A DNA stretch of 64,000 bases, from the NCBI GenBank assembly GCA_963799415.1, contig CAWCXI010000045.1, positions 62,001 through 126,000 of the forward strand, written 5' to 3'. The notes under the pieces were generated by a model. The model was not told where the DNA came from and ran no database searches. It saw only the letters and a list, made by a program, of their open reading frames with translations. The position numbers were made by a program, and so were the translations under genes. The stretch comes from JAMXLO01 sp963799415. GTDB taxonomy: Bacteria; Pseudomonadota; Alphaproteobacteria; Acetobacterales; Acetobacteraceae. Shown here piece by piece: positions 18,467-27,543 of this stretch. Within the stretch, counting starts at the first letter, position 1. Every line of letters begins with the position of its first letter.

Positions 18467-19693
18467 CTACGTCACGCTCTGCCGCTGCTGAAACCGCGCG
18501 TCGCGCCAGGCTGCGGTGCGCATCACATCCCGCAGCACCGCCACCGCGTCCCACACATCGACATACCGCATGTAAAGTGGCGCGAGGCCGAAGCGCAGCA
18601 CGTCCGGGGCACGGAAATCGCCGATCACCCCGCGTTCGATCAGCGCCTGCATGATCGCGTAGCCGTCCGAATGCGCAAACGCGACCTGACTGCCGCGCGC
18701 AGCAGGCTCACGCGGTGTCAGCAGTCTGAATCCGGCCTCCCGCTCCATCAGCGCGACGAACATTTCGGCCAGCCGCAGCGACTTCGCACGCACCAGCCGC
18801 ATCGGCGCCTCCAGTGCGACATCGATCCCCACCTCCAATGCCGCGAGCGACAGTATTGGGGGCGTTCCGACAACCGTGCGGGCAATACCGCTCGCCGGCC
18901 GATAGCTGCCCTCGAATGCGAACGGCTCGGCGTGGCCAAGCCAGCCGGTCAACGGCAACCGCAGATCGTCCTGCAGCCGCTTCGCGACGTGCAGAAACGC
19001 CGGCGCCCCGGGACCGCCGTTGGTATATTTGTAGCCACACCCCACCGCGAGATCGACGTCGTCTGCAGCGAGCTGCAGCGGCACCGCGCCGACCGAATGC
19101 GACAGGTCCCACAGCACGAGCGCACCGGCCGCGTGCGCCGCACGCGTCAACGCCGCCATTTCATGCATCGCGCCGCTACGGTAGTTGACGTGCGTCAACA
19201 TCAGCACCGCGGTCTGCTTGTCGATTGCCGCGGCCACATCACTCACCGCACGCAGCTCATGGCCGTCTTGCAGCAGCGCGGTCAGACCTTGCGCCACATA
19301 GAGGTCGCTCGGGAAATTGCCATCCTCGGTCAGGATGACCTTGCGGCCCGGCCGCTGATGCAGCGCGGCGGCCAACAGCTTGAACAGGTTCACCGAGGTG
19401 GAATCCGCCACCACAGTCGTGCCCGCCGCCGCACCGATCAGTTGGCCGATCTTCTCGCCGATGCGGAATTGCAGGTCGATCCAGCCGTGCTCCGTCCAGC
19501 CTCGGATCAACGAGTGTCCCCACTCGCGCTCCAGCACCTCTGCCACACGCGCTTTTGTCGCCTTGGGCAACGGACCAAGCGAATTGCCGTCAAGATAGAT
19601 CACGCCGTCCGGTAGCACGAACCGTTCGCGAAACGCCGCCAGTTCGTCGTCGCGATCCAGCGCCGCCGCGTCTTGCCGCGTCGGTTCAGTCAT
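18467..19693 (-). CDS. kynU: Kynureninase
   Basis: A 408-residue PLP enzyme that cleaves kynurenine to anthranilate and alanine. Signatures are YLDGNSLGPLPK near residue 33, ADSTSVNLFKLL near 97, LWDLSHSVGAVPL near 194, and the PLP lysine Lys222 in GCGYKYTNGGPGAP, followed by GWLGH. Start ATG 19693 overlaps the stop of the upstream SDR gene by 8 bases. The open frame continues 36 bases upstream but those residues are atypical. Other tryptophan-degradation genes (TDO, formamidase) are not in the window, so its pathway partners lie elsewhere. Confidence 0.95.
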   Translation of the reverse strand: MTEPTRQDAAALDRDDELAAFRERFVLPDGVIYLDGNSLGPLPKATKARVAEVLEREWGHSLIRGWTEHGWIDLQFRIGEKIGQLIGAAAGTTVVADSTSVNLFKLLAAALHQRPGRKVILTEDGNFPSDLYVAQGLTALLQDGHELRAVSDVAAAIDKQTAVLMLTHVNYRSGAMHEMAALTRAAHAAGALVLWDLSHSVGAVPLQLAADDVDLAVGCGYKYTNGGPGAPAFLHVAKRLQDDLRLPLTGWLGHAEPFAFEGSYRPASGIARTVVGTPPILSLAALEVGIDVALEAPMRLVRAKSLRLAEMFVALMEREAGFRLLTPREPAARGSQVAFAHSDGYAIMQALIERGVIGDFRAPDVLRFGLAPLYMRYVDVWDAVAVLRDVMRTAAWRDARFQQRQSVT

Positions 19694-20471
19694 CCTTTTG
19701 CAGCACGACACCCGCCATTGTGCCGCCATCGACCACCAGTGTGTGGCCGGTCACAAAACTGCCTGCCGGTGACGCGAGGAACACCGCGGCGCCGGCTATT
19801 TCGTCCGGCTCGCCGATGCGTTGCAATGGATTGTCACGCGTTGTCTTGCGGTAACGCACCGGGTCTTCCCACAGTGCGCGCGCGAAGTCAGTACGAACCA
19901 GCCCTGGCGCGATGCAGTTTGCGCGCACGTTCCTGGGTCCCCACTCCACTGCGATGTTGCGCGTTAACTGCATGTCGGCCGCCTTGGAGATCCCGTACAG
20001 TCCGAGCGATGCCGTGCCGCGGAGACCGCCGATCGAGGAGATGACGATGAACGATCCGCCGCCGCGCTCCGCCATCTGCGGACACACCATGTTCGCCAAC
20101 CAGAAGTTGCTGCGTACATTGGCTCCCATCACCCGTTCGTACACTTCGTCCGACGCGCCGGCGGCCGGTCCGAGATAGGGATTGACCGCTGCGTTGCTCA
20201 CCATGATGTCGATGCCGCCCCACAACGCGGTGGTCTGATCGACAAGCTTCTGCAGTTCCTCCTTGCGCGCGATGTGACACGGAATTACCGCGGCCTCGCC
20301 ACCCCGCTCGCGAATGCCGGCAGCCACAGCCTCGCACACATCGGCCTTGCGGCTGGACACCACCACCTTCGCGCCGTGTTCCGCCATGCGTTCGACTATG
20401 GCGCGGCCGATTCCCTTGCTGGAGCCGGTGACAACGGCGACCTTGCCGGTCAGATCGAACAGCGACGACAT
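19686..20471 (-). CDS. Short-chain dehydrogenase/reductase (SDR)
   Basis: A 261-residue classical SDR. It has the cofactor motif VTGSSKGIGRAIV near residue 14, SNAAVNP near 90 (NNAG equivalent), catalytic Ser in VISSIGG, the Tyr-Lys pair in YGISKAAD (YxxxK), and ending FVTGHTLVVDGG. The Ser/Arg-rich region after strand 2 (VVSSRKAD) suggests NADP preference. Start ATG 20471 has AAAGGA 7 bases upstream. It is translated together with kynU (8-base overlap). Substrate unknown. Confidence 0.9.
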   Translation of the reverse strand: MSSLFDLTGKVAVVTGSSKGIGRAIVERMAEHGAKVVVSSRKADVCEAVAAGIRERGGEAAVIPCHIARKEELQKLVDQTTALWGGIDIMVSNAAVNPYLGPAAGASDEVYERVMGANVRSNFWLANMVCPQMAERGGGSFIVISSIGGLRGTASLGLYGISKAADMQLTRNIAVEWGPRNVRANCIAPGLVRTDFARALWEDPVRYRKTTRDNPLQRIGEPDEIAGAAVFLASPAGSFVTGHTLVVDGGTMAGVVLQKDD

Positions 20472-20540
20472 CCTGGTGTCCTTTGCTGAAAGGCTACCGA
20501 TCAGTATGCTCGCCATTTGGAAACGTCAATCGAGCCCACC

Positions 20541-22676
20541 ATGCAGTCAAAACGAACGACCGTCTACCGCCATGCCGACCTCACGCGCCTGCTGCATCCT
20601 GCCAGCGTAGCAGTGGTCGGCGCATCCACGCGGGCCGGCTCTTTCGGCGAACGCGTGCTTATGAACCTCCAGCACTATGGCGGGCGGGTGTATCCGGTGA
20701 ATGCGCGCTACGAGCGGATCGGCGATCAGCGCTGCTATCCGAATGTCAAGTCACTCCCTGAGGTGCCGGACTGTGCCGTGGTGACCGCGCCGCGTGAAGC
20801 AGTCGAGGAAATCGTGCTGGAATGTGCCGCCGCAGGCGCGGGCGGCGTGATTGTGTTCGCCTCGGGCTATGCGGAGACCGGCAAGGAAGACCGCATCGCG
20901 CAGCAGCAGCGCCTCGCAGCGATCGCACGCGAAAGCAACATGCGGATCGTCGGGCCGAACTGCATCGGCGTGGTGAACGCACCGCTCGACATGCGCGTGA
21001 CCTTCATGGACATCACGCCGATCCCTCCTCCGCGCAAGCATTCGATCGGCATGGTGAGCCAGTCGGGCGCTCTCGGCATGGCGCTGGCGCAGGCGGTTGT
21101 GCGCGGCGTGTCGTTCAGCCACGTGCTGACGTCGGGCAATTCCTGCGACGTGGACATGGCCGACTACATCTCCTATCTCGCTGACGATCCGTCCTGCGCC
21201 GCGATCGCCTGCGTGTTCGAAGGCATGGCAGAGCCCGAGCGCATGCTGGTCGCTGCCGAGATTGCCTGGCAACGTGACAAGCCGCTGATCGTGTTCAAGA
21301 TGGCGACCGGCGAGCAGGGTGCAGCGGCGGCGATGTCGCATACCGGTTCGCTGGCTGGATCGCAGGCGGCGTATCGCGCGGTGTTCCGTCGTGCCGGCGC
21401 CATCCTGGTGGATGACTACGAGGCGTTGTGCGAGACCGCCGCTTTTTTTGCCAAGGCTAGGCCGCCGAAGGCGCGCGGTGTCGCCGTGGTTGCGGCGTCG
21501 GGCGGTGCGGCGATCATGGCGGCTGATCGCGCCGAGCAGTTCGATGTACCGCTGACGCAGCCCTCGAATGCGGTGCGCGATGTGCTGCTCGCGCACATTC
21601 CCGAATTCGGCTCGGCACGCAATCCGTGCGACGTGACGGCGCAGATCCTGGCCAATCCGGAATCACTCAACGCCTGCGCCGATGCATTACTCGGCGATGC
21701 CGCGTACGGTGCGTTGGTGGTGCCACAGACCTACGGCTACGCACCTTCGGCGAAGCGCATTCCAGTCTACGATTTGTTGGCGGCCAAGCACGGCAAGATC
21801 GCGTGCATCGCCTGGCAGAGCGAGTGGCTGGAAGGGCCGGGCGTGAAGGAGGCGGAAGAAGCGGAGCATGTCGCGCTGTTCCGCTCTATGCCATCGTGCT
21901 TCGCGGCGTTGGCGGCGTGGCACTGGCGGGGGGCGAAGCGTGCCGCCGGTGCATCGGCGCTTGCGGTGACCTCGACCGAGATTAAGCGGCAGGCGGTTGA
22001 GATGATTGCCGCGGCGGGCGGTCGTACGCTGACCGAACGCGAGGCGAAGGAGGTGCTGGCGCTGTACGGTGTACCGGTGGTGGGCGAGCGGGTCGCGCAG
22101 ACCGTGGACGAGGCGGTGAATGCCGCCGGATCACTCGGTTATCCGGTAGTGCTGAAGGTCGAGTCGTCCGACCTGCCGCACAAGACCGAGGCTGGTGTGG
22201 TGCGGCTCAATCTGCGCAATACGGACGAGGTGCGCGAGGCGTATCAGACGATCGTGGCGCGCGCGAACGCAGTCACTCCTCCGCCGCGCATCGCCGGGGT
22301 GCTGGTGCAGAAGATGATGCCGCGAGGGATCGAGATGGTGGTGGGCGCGCGTGTCGATCCGCTGTTCGGCCCGCTGGTGGTGGTCGGACTTGGCGGAATT
22401 CTGGTGGAACTGCTGCAGGATACGGCGCTCGCGCCCGCACCAGTGACGCACGATGAGGCATTGGCGCTGTTGGCACAGCTCAAAGGCGCGCGACTGCTCG
22501 ACGGTTTCCGCGGTATGCCGGCGGTGGATCGCAATCGACTGGCTGAAGTGATCTGCCGCGTCGGTACGTTCGCGGCAGATCACCGCGACGCAATTGCCGA
22601 GCTGGATGTCAATCCGCTGATCTGCGCCGGCGACAGCATCACCGCAGTCGATGCGCTGATTGTGCCCGCCTCGTGA
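20541..22676 (+). CDS. ADP-forming acyl-CoA synthetase (acetate-CoA ligase family), fused alpha-beta
   Basis: A 711-residue nucleoside-diphosphate-forming acyl-CoA synthetase. The N-terminal CoA-binding Rossmann fold has VAVVGASTRAGSFG. The succinyl-CoA-ligase-like domains follow with GMVSQSGALG. A loop with SHTGSLAGS near residue 257 carries the phosphorylated His. The C-terminal ATP-grasp domain (about 490-711) has LYGVPVVGE, GYPVVLKVESSDLPHKTEAGVV and LDVNPLI. It makes acyl-CoA from acid, CoA and ATP, or recovers ATP in reverse. It is divergent from the SDR-kynU operon with a 69-base gap. Substrate probably an organic acid from the local pathways (inference). Confidence 0.93.
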   Translation: MQSKRTTVYRHADLTRLLHPASVAVVGASTRAGSFGERVLMNLQHYGGRVYPVNARYERIGDQRCYPNVKSLPEVPDCAVVTAPREAVEEIVLECAAAGAGGVIVFASGYAETGKEDRIAQQQRLAAIARESNMRIVGPNCIGVVNAPLDMRVTFMDITPIPPPRKHSIGMVSQSGALGMALAQAVVRGVSFSHVLTSGNSCDVDMADYISYLADDPSCAAIACVFEGMAEPERMLVAAEIAWQRDKPLIVFKMATGEQGAAAAMSHTGSLAGSQAAYRAVFRRAGAILVDDYEALCETAAFFAKARPPKARGVAVVAASGGAAIMAADRAEQFDVPLTQPSNAVRDVLLAHIPEFGSARNPCDVTAQILANPESLNACADALLGDAAYGALVVPQTYGYAPSAKRIPVYDLLAAKHGKIACIAWQSEWLEGPGVKEAEEAEHVALFRSMPSCFAALAAWHWRGAKRAAGASALAVTSTEIKRQAVEMIAAAGGRTLTEREAKEVLALYGVPVVGERVAQTVDEAVNAAGSLGYPVVLKVESSDLPHKTEAGVVRLNLRNTDEVREAYQTIVARANAVTPPPRIAGVLVQKMMPRGIEMVVGARVDPLFGPLVVVGLGGILVELLQDTALAPAPVTHDEALALLAQLKGARLLDGFRGMPAVDRNRLAEVICRVGTFAADHRDAIAELDVNPLICAGDSITAVDALIVPAS

Positions 22677-22688
22677 TCGCACAGAATA

Positions 22689-22832
22689 AGAAAGGAAGAA
22701 TCTAACGCAAATAAGAGGCAGACTCACGCAAAACACGCAGATGGTTCAGTGAGGTTCGCAGGTTGTGGACATCACTATTTGCGTGTTTTGCGTGAACCCA
22801 CTTGATATCTGCGTTTAGAATATTTTCTTTCT
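22689..22832. repeat. Large imperfect inverted repeat, AT-richer than surroundings
   Basis: The 22689-22740 segment and the reverse complement of 22778-22832 match over most of their length. The inner 16 bases of each arm (22724-22739 and 22780-22795) are perfect. The element fills the gap between two convergent genes and is clearly less GC-rich than the coding DNA. It could act as a terminator stem or be a non-autonomous palindromic element. No other copy is visible in this window. Confidence 0.8.
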
Positions 22833-22857
22833 GGCGCTAGCGCGCAGAGACGTGCTG

Positions 22858-23247
22858 CTACTTATCCGGTAGCCGTCGAGGCCGGCCGCTTTCATCGACC
22901 GCCACCAGTACGAATTCGGCCGCTGTCACTCTTACCCGCTCGCCCTGGCCCCGACGCAGCACCCACGTCTCGACGCCGAGCGTGATCGAGCTGCGTCCGG
23001 TGCGGATGACGTCTGTATAGACACAAACCACGTCGCCGACCTTCACCGGCTGGAGGAAGCTCAGATTCGAGACGGCGGCAGTGGCAACACGGCCCCTGGC
23101 TCGCGTGCCGGCGGACACACCGGCGGCCAGGTCCATCAACGACATGATCCAGCCACCGAAGATGTCGCCCGCAGGATTGGTATCGGCAGGCATCGCCACC
23201 GTGCGCAGTGCAAGCTCGCCCGTGGGCTGCGTCGCGGCATTCGTCAT
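22858..23247 (-). CDS. Acyl-CoA thioesterase, YciA-like hotdog fold
   Basis: A 129-residue hotdog thioesterase. It has MPADTNPAGDIFGGWIMSLMD near residue 18, where Asn/Asp of the NxxGDxxGG motif are catalytic, and LQPVKVGDVVCVYTDV. YciA-type enzymes hydrolyse short- to long-chain acyl-CoAs. Start ATG 23247 has AGGAGA upstream; the open frame extends much further but shows no similarity. It is divergent from the enoyl-CoA hydratase gene, 60 bases apart, consistent with a fatty-acyl catabolic role. Confidence 0.92.
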   Translation of the reverse strand: MTNAATQPTGELALRTVAMPADTNPAGDIFGGWIMSLMDLAAGVSAGTRARGRVATAAVSNLSFLQPVKVGDVVCVYTDVIRTGRSSITLGVETWVLRRGQGERVRVTAAEFVLVAVDESGRPRRLPDK

Positions 23248-23307
23248 GGCGCGGTCTCCTGCTAGGATTGGCGGCATCGTGCAGCGGAACGCCGCGGAGG
23301 GCGAGGA

Positions 23308-24105
23308 ATGAACGAGCAATCGGCCGTGATCGAGCGGGTGCTGCGTCGGCATGATACGGACGGCGTCGCCTGCCTGACGCTGAACCGCCCCGCTGCGCGC
23401 AATGCACTGTCCGTGGCGCTGATGGGGGCGCTGGTCGATGAACTCGCGGCGATCAAACCGGATCCCGCCGTGAAGGTGGTGGTGATCGGCGGCGCGGGCC
23501 CGGCCTTCTGCGCCGGACACGATCTGCGAGAGCTGCGGTCCAACCCGGAGCGCGGGGCGTATCAGGCGACTTTCGAACTGTGCTCGCGGCTGATGACCTC
23601 CATCGTCAGGCTGCCCAAGCCGGTGATTGCCCGCGTGCATGGCGTGGCGACGGCGGCGGGGTGTCAGTTGGTGGCAAGCTGCGATCTCGCGGTCGCGACA
23701 GATACCGCGCGGTTCGCCACACCGGGGGTCAATATCGGGCTGTTCTGCTCCACTCCCATGGTGGCGCTGTCACGCGCCGTCGGGCGCAAGGCGGCCATGG
23801 AGATGCTGCTGACCGGCGAACTGATCGACGCACCCCGCGCACACGCGCTCGGCCTGGTCAACCGCGTGGTGGCCGACGACGAACTGGATGCAGCGGTCAC
23901 GGCACTCGCCGGACAGATTGTTGCGAAGAGCCCGCTGACACTGGCGATCGGCAAGGAGGCGTTCTATCGCCAGGCCGAGATGGGCCTCGATGAGGCCTAT
24001 GCATACGCCTCGGAGGTGATGACGCAAAACATGCTGGCGCGCGATGCCGGCGAGGGCATCGACGCTTTCCTGGGGAAGCGCCAGCCGGTGTGGACTGGGA
24101 CTTGA
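23308..24105 (+). CDS. Enoyl-CoA hydratase/isomerase family protein
   Basis: A 265-residue crotonase-fold protein. It shows LNRPAARNALSVALM near residue 30, the oxyanion-hole strand AGPAFCAGHDLREL near 66, VHGVATAAGCQLVASCDLAVAT near 107, and GLVNRVVADDEL near 182. The AGHDL loop is typical of the ECHDC3-like group. Canonical hydratase Glu residues are not evident, so the reaction may not be simple hydration. Start ATG 23308 follows GGAGGGCGAGGA. Confidence 0.9.
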   Translation: MNEQSAVIERVLRRHDTDGVACLTLNRPAARNALSVALMGALVDELAAIKPDPAVKVVVIGGAGPAFCAGHDLRELRSNPERGAYQATFELCSRLMTSIVRLPKPVIARVHGVATAAGCQLVASCDLAVATDTARFATPGVNIGLFCSTPMVALSRAVGRKAAMEMLLTGELIDAPRAHALGLVNRVVADDELDAAVTALAGQIVAKSPLTLAIGKEAFYRQAEMGLDEAYAYASEVMTQNMLARDAGEGIDAFLGKRQPVWTGT

Positions 24106-24139
24106 TTTTGCGCGCTGCCGATCATTGATCTGCTTTCCG

Positions 24140-25048
24140 ATGAAAGACCCATACGAAGTACTCGGCGTACAGAAGACCGACAGCGAAGCGGCGATCCGCT
24201 CCGCCTATCGCAAGCTGGCCAAGCGTCACCACCCCGACGTCAATCCTGGCAAGCCGGAGGCGGCGGAGCGGTTCAAGGAGATCAGCGCCGCCTACGACAT
24301 CCTGTCCGACAAGGAAAAGCGCGCTCGCTACGACCGCGGCGAGATCGATGCGGCCGGCAACGAGGTGCCACCCCAGCGCCCGTTCTATCGCGACTTCGGC
24401 GATGCGGCCGGCCGCGAGAAATACCATGCCGATGCGGGTTTCGATCCCGAGGATCTGGAGAGCGTGTTCGCGCAGGCATTCCGCGGACGGTCGGGCACAG
24501 GTGGAGGACGGCGGTTCTCGATGCGCGGTCAGGACGCCCAGTACCAGCTCACGCTCGACTTCCTCGATGCGGTCAACGGCACCACCCGTCGGGTCACCTT
24601 ACCGGACGGACGCACGCTGGACGTCCGCATCCCGGCCGGTGTTCGCGATGGTCAGGTGATCCGGCTCAAGGGCCAGGGCATGCCAGGGATCGGCGACGGG
24701 GCGCCCGGCGATGCGCTGGTCGAGGTCGCCGTCGCACCACATCCGCTGTTCCGCCGGGAGGGCGACGACATCATCGTCGAGTTGCCGGTAACCCTACAGG
24801 AGGCGGTACTTGGCACCGCGCTGGAAGTGCCGACTATCAAGGGGCCCGTGCGCCTGACCATTCCGCCCAACTCAGGCCGTGGCACGCGGCTGCGTCTGCG
24901 TGGGCGGGGGATCGAGGGCAAAGGTCATCAGTTCGTGGAACTTCATCCCGTGCTGCCACCCAACGAGGAACCTGAACTCGCCGAGTTCCTGAAGAGCTGG
25001 AAGCCGCGGCACCCGATCAACCCGCGCTCCGGTCTGGAGACCGAGTGA
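24140..25048 (+). CDS. cbpA: DnaJ-class co-chaperone CbpA
   Basis: A 302-residue J-domain protein. The J domain occupies residues 1-70 with the HPD tripeptide at 31-33 (RHHPDVNPG). A G-rich region follows, and the C-terminal substrate-binding domain begins near 135 (DAQYQLTLDFLDAVNG). The zinc-finger of DnaJ is absent, which makes it CbpA type. It stimulates DnaK ATPase and binds curved DNA in E. coli. ATG 24140 is the only start consistent with the J domain. The stop overlaps the start of the CbpM-like gene by one base (TGATG). Confidence 0.92.
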   Translation: MKDPYEVLGVQKTDSEAAIRSAYRKLAKRHHPDVNPGKPEAAERFKEISAAYDILSDKEKRARYDRGEIDAAGNEVPPQRPFYRDFGDAAGREKYHADAGFDPEDLESVFAQAFRGRSGTGGGRRFSMRGQDAQYQLTLDFLDAVNGTTRRVTLPDGRTLDVRIPAGVRDGQVIRLKGQGMPGIGDGAPGDALVEVAVAPHPLFRREGDDIIVELPVTLQEAVLGTALEVPTIKGPVRLTIPPNSGRGTRLRLRGRGIEGKGHQFVELHPVLPPNEEPELAEFLKSWKPRHPINPRSGLETE

Positions 25049-25377
25049 TGGACGTGATCGCGGTCGCTGCGCTGTTTCCCGACCTCACAACGGTCGAGAT
25101 CATCCAATGGGTCGAGCAGGGTTGGGTCGTGCCGGATACGGCAGACGCCGGCCTGGTGTTCCACGAGATCGACGTGGCGCGGGTGCGGCTGATCCATGAT
25201 CTGCGTCGCGACATGGAGATTGGCGAGGATGCCATCCCGCTGGTTCTGTCGCTGCTGGACCAGGTCTACGAGTTACGGAGCCGGATGAACGCAATGCTGC
25301 GCGCACTCTCCTCGCAGTCCGAGGATGTGCGGGTTGCCGTTCTCGATGCGCTGCAGCCGGGTGTGCGCGAGCCATGA
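25048..25377 (+). CDS. cbpM: CbpM-like chaperone modulator
   Basis: A 109-residue protein with a MerR-like helical N-terminus (IIQWVEQGWVVP) and the FHEIDVARVRLIHDLRRDMEI segment typical of CbpM, followed by VLSLLDQVYELRSRM. CbpM binds the CbpA J domain and inhibits its co-chaperone and DNA-binding activity. Position directly after cbpA with a one-base overlap supports the assignment. A GTG at 25045 is an alternative start. Confidence 0.85.
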   Translation: MDVIAVAALFPDLTTVEIIQWVEQGWVVPDTADAGLVFHEIDVARVRLIHDLRRDMEIGEDAIPLVLSLLDQVYELRSRMNAMLRALSSQSEDVRVAVLDALQPGVREP

Positions 25378-25393
25378 CCGCGCCAGCGACACT

Positions 25394-25960
25394 TCATGGA
25401 CTGCCGGTCTGCGGGGTTCGCGCCGTCTGATCGGGCGTGAGCTGGAAGCCCGCCAGGATGGTGTAGGCCGCCCCCGATTTCGTCGGCGTCACCGGCAGAA
25501 TCAGGTTCGCCTCGCCCGGGGTCAGCGTGATGCGGTCAACGTTCGACGGGAACACGACGTGCATCTGGTAGACGTGCTTGTCGAGAATTGTATCGCCTTG
25601 GGTCACGGCGACGAGCACCGGCACGTCTGTCTCGCGTCCGACCATCGCCGGCCCGCGGGTCAGTTCAACCCCCACGTTGACGGTGACGGCGAGTTGGTTC
25701 TTCGCATCGCCTTCCTTGCAACTGCCCTGCATGCCGACAATTCTGGCATGCAGCACGAGGTCGGTCAGGTCGCGTGCGCCGCCAGGCGTGCTCGATGCCC
25801 GGTAGACGTCGAGATTTGCCGCATCCCCGAGGATCGCGCGGGCCGGGCATGGCGGCGCGAACTGATTGCGCGTCGGCCCACACTCGGCCAGCAGCGGCAG
25901 CAGAGCGGCGAGCAGGGCGGCGCGCGGCGCCCATCCAATATTTGGCAGTCGTGCGGGCAT
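25394..25960 (-). CDS. Putative lipoprotein/periplasmic protein of unknown function
   Basis: A 188-residue protein with a hydrophobic N-terminal segment (APRAALLAALLPLL) followed by AECGPTRN, which could be a lipobox Cys, though Glu at -1 is unusual. The mature part has TLTPGEANLILPVTP and GPAMVGRETDVPVLVAV, beta-rich and resembling small periplasmic proteins of alphaproteobacteria. I cannot name its function. The frame is open some 950 bases further upstream, antisense to thrB, which is clearly a shadow. The gene converges with cbpM and diverges from thrB. Confidence 0.65.
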   Translation of the reverse strand: MPARLPNIGWAPRAALLAALLPLLAECGPTRNQFAPPCPARAILGDAANLDVYRASSTPGGARDLTDLVLHARIVGMQGSCKEGDAKNQLAVTVNVGVELTRGPAMVGRETDVPVLVAVTQGDTILDKHVYQMHVVFPSNVDRITLTPGEANLILPVTPTKSGAAYTILAGFQLTPDQTARTPQTGSP

Positions 25961-26077
25961 CAGGGAACTCGTTGCCGGGGATCGAGAGGGCCGGCATAGT
26001 GCGCGTCGCGGTTCCGGTCGACAACCGCCTAGGAGGCCAGCATTTTCTACCATCCTGCCGCCGTGATCTGAGCCCGC

Positions 26078-27038
26078 ATGGCGGTCTACACCGAGGTGAC
26101 CGACGAGGCGCTCGCCGCCTTCCTGGCAGACTACGACATCGGCAGCATGGTGGCGTTCCGCGGCATCGCCGAGGGTGTGGAGAACAGCAACTACTCGCTG
26201 CGCACCACGTCGGGCGATTACATTTTGACCTTGTACGAAAAGCGCGTGGATCCGGCGGAGCTGCCCTGGTTCCTTGGCTTGATGGAGCATTTGGCGAAGC
26301 GCGGCATTGTCTGCCCGTTGCCGGTGCGCGGGCACGACGGTCGGGCGTTGCGCCATCTGAGTGGGCGGCATGCCGCGATCACCACTTTCCTGCCGGGGGT
26401 CTGGCCACGCCGGGTGCGTCCGGAACATTGCGCGCCGGTGGGTGCCGCGTTGGCCGCGCTGCACGTCGCCGGCCGCGACTACGTGCCGACACGGCGCAAC
26501 GCGCTGGGGCCCGATGGCTGGACGCCGCTGCTGGAACGCTCCCGCGGTCGGGCGGACGAGGTGCAGGCCGGTCTGGCAACGGAACTGGGGTGCGCTCTCG
26601 CCGGCACCCTGGCGGCCTGGCCACACGGGCTGCCGATCGGCCACATCCACGCAGACCTGTTTCCCGACAATGTGTTCTTCCTGGACGGCAAGCTGTCGGG
26701 ACTGATCGACTTTTACTTCGCCGCCACCGACGTCCTCGCGTACGACGTCGCGGTGTGTCTGAACGCTTGGTGTTTCGAGCCGGATTTTTCCTTCAATGTC
26801 ACGAAGGCGCGGTCGATGTTGCGCGCATACAGTGCCATTCGCCCGCTTTCGGGCGCAGAGCGGGCGGCGTTGCCCGGTACTGTGCCGGGGAGTGGCGATC
26901 CGTTTCATGCTGACGCGGCTTTATGACTGGTTGAACACGCCGCCGGGTGCGCTGGTGACGCGCAAGGACCCGCTGGAATACTTGCGACGGCTGCGCTTCC
27001 ACCTGGTGGCACAGGATGAGCATGCCTATGGCATCTGA
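26078..27038 (+). pseudogene. thrB: Homoserine kinase ThrB (APH-type), frameshifted near the 3' end
   Basis: Homoserine kinase of the aminoglycoside-phosphotransferase fold, which phosphorylates homoserine in threonine synthesis. It has FRGIAEGVENSNYSLRTTSG near residue 28, the catalytic loop GHIHADLFPDNVFF near 188, and LIDFYFAATD (DFG-like Asp). After LSGAERAALP the similarity moves to the +1 frame (extra base near 26875) and continues VLCRGVAIRFMLTRLYDWLNTP to a stop at 27036-27038. Removing one base gives about 319 residues, a normal length. The thrB-rnhA order is common in alphaproteobacteria. A functional gene with a sequencing error is the simplest explanation. Confidence 0.85.
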
Positions 27039-27543
27039 GCAGGTCACGATCACGCCCGGCCCGCCGGCCTCGGAGATGGTTGAGGTCTGGACTGATGGTG
27101 GTTGCAAGCCAAACCCCGGGCCTGGCGGCTGGGCGGCGATCCTGCGCTTCCGAGGTGTGGAGAGGGAGCTGTCTGGTGCCGATCCCGCGACCACCAACAA
27201 CCGCATGGAGCTCACTGCGGCGACGATGGCGCTGGAGACGCTGAGACGGCCGTGTCGTGTCGTGGTGCACACCGACAGCCAGTACGTGAAGAACGGTGTG
27301 ACACGCTGGCACGAAGGATGGGTGCGTCGGAACTGGCGCAACGCTGCGGGCGATCCGGTGGCGAACGTGGAGTTGTGGCGGCGGCTGCTCGAGGCGGCGA
27401 AGGCGCATCGGATCGAATGGCGCTGGGTGCCCGGCCATTCGGGCGATCCGATGAACGATCGGGTGGACGCGCTGGCAACGAAGGCGCGGGATCATGGGTC
27501 GCCCCCTCCCCCCAACCCCCTCCCGCAAGGGGAGGGGGAGTAG
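27022..27543 (+). CDS. rnhA: Ribonuclease HI with a repeat-encoded C-terminal tail
   Basis: RNase HI cleaves the RNA strand of RNA-DNA hybrids. The four acidic catalytic residues are visible: Asp in VWTDGGCKPNPGPGG, Glu in NNRMELTAA, Asp in VHTDSQYV and Asp in GDPMNDRVD. The conserved His/Trp region is WRWVPGHSG. The last 15 or so residues (SPPPPNPLPQGEGE) are encoded by a copy of the G/C palindromic repeat and are not part of the RNase fold. Starts at 27016, 27022 and 27028 are possible; AGGA before 27022 favours that one. It overlaps the thrB 3' end. Confidence 0.93.
   Translation: MPMASEQVTITPGPPASEMVEVWTDGGCKPNPGPGGWAAILRFRGVERELSGADPATTNNRMELTAATMALETLRRPCRVVVHTDSQYVKNGVTRWHEGWVRRNWRNAAGDPVANVELWRRLLEAAKAHRIEWRWVPGHSGDPMNDRVDALATKARDHGSPPPPNPLPQGEGE

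Noticed and set aside
22858..23640. Longer form of the thioesterase (260 codons)
   Set aside because: The extra N-terminus is antisense to the enoyl-CoA hydratase gene and lacks similarity; ATG 23247 has a good Shine-Dalgarno sequence.
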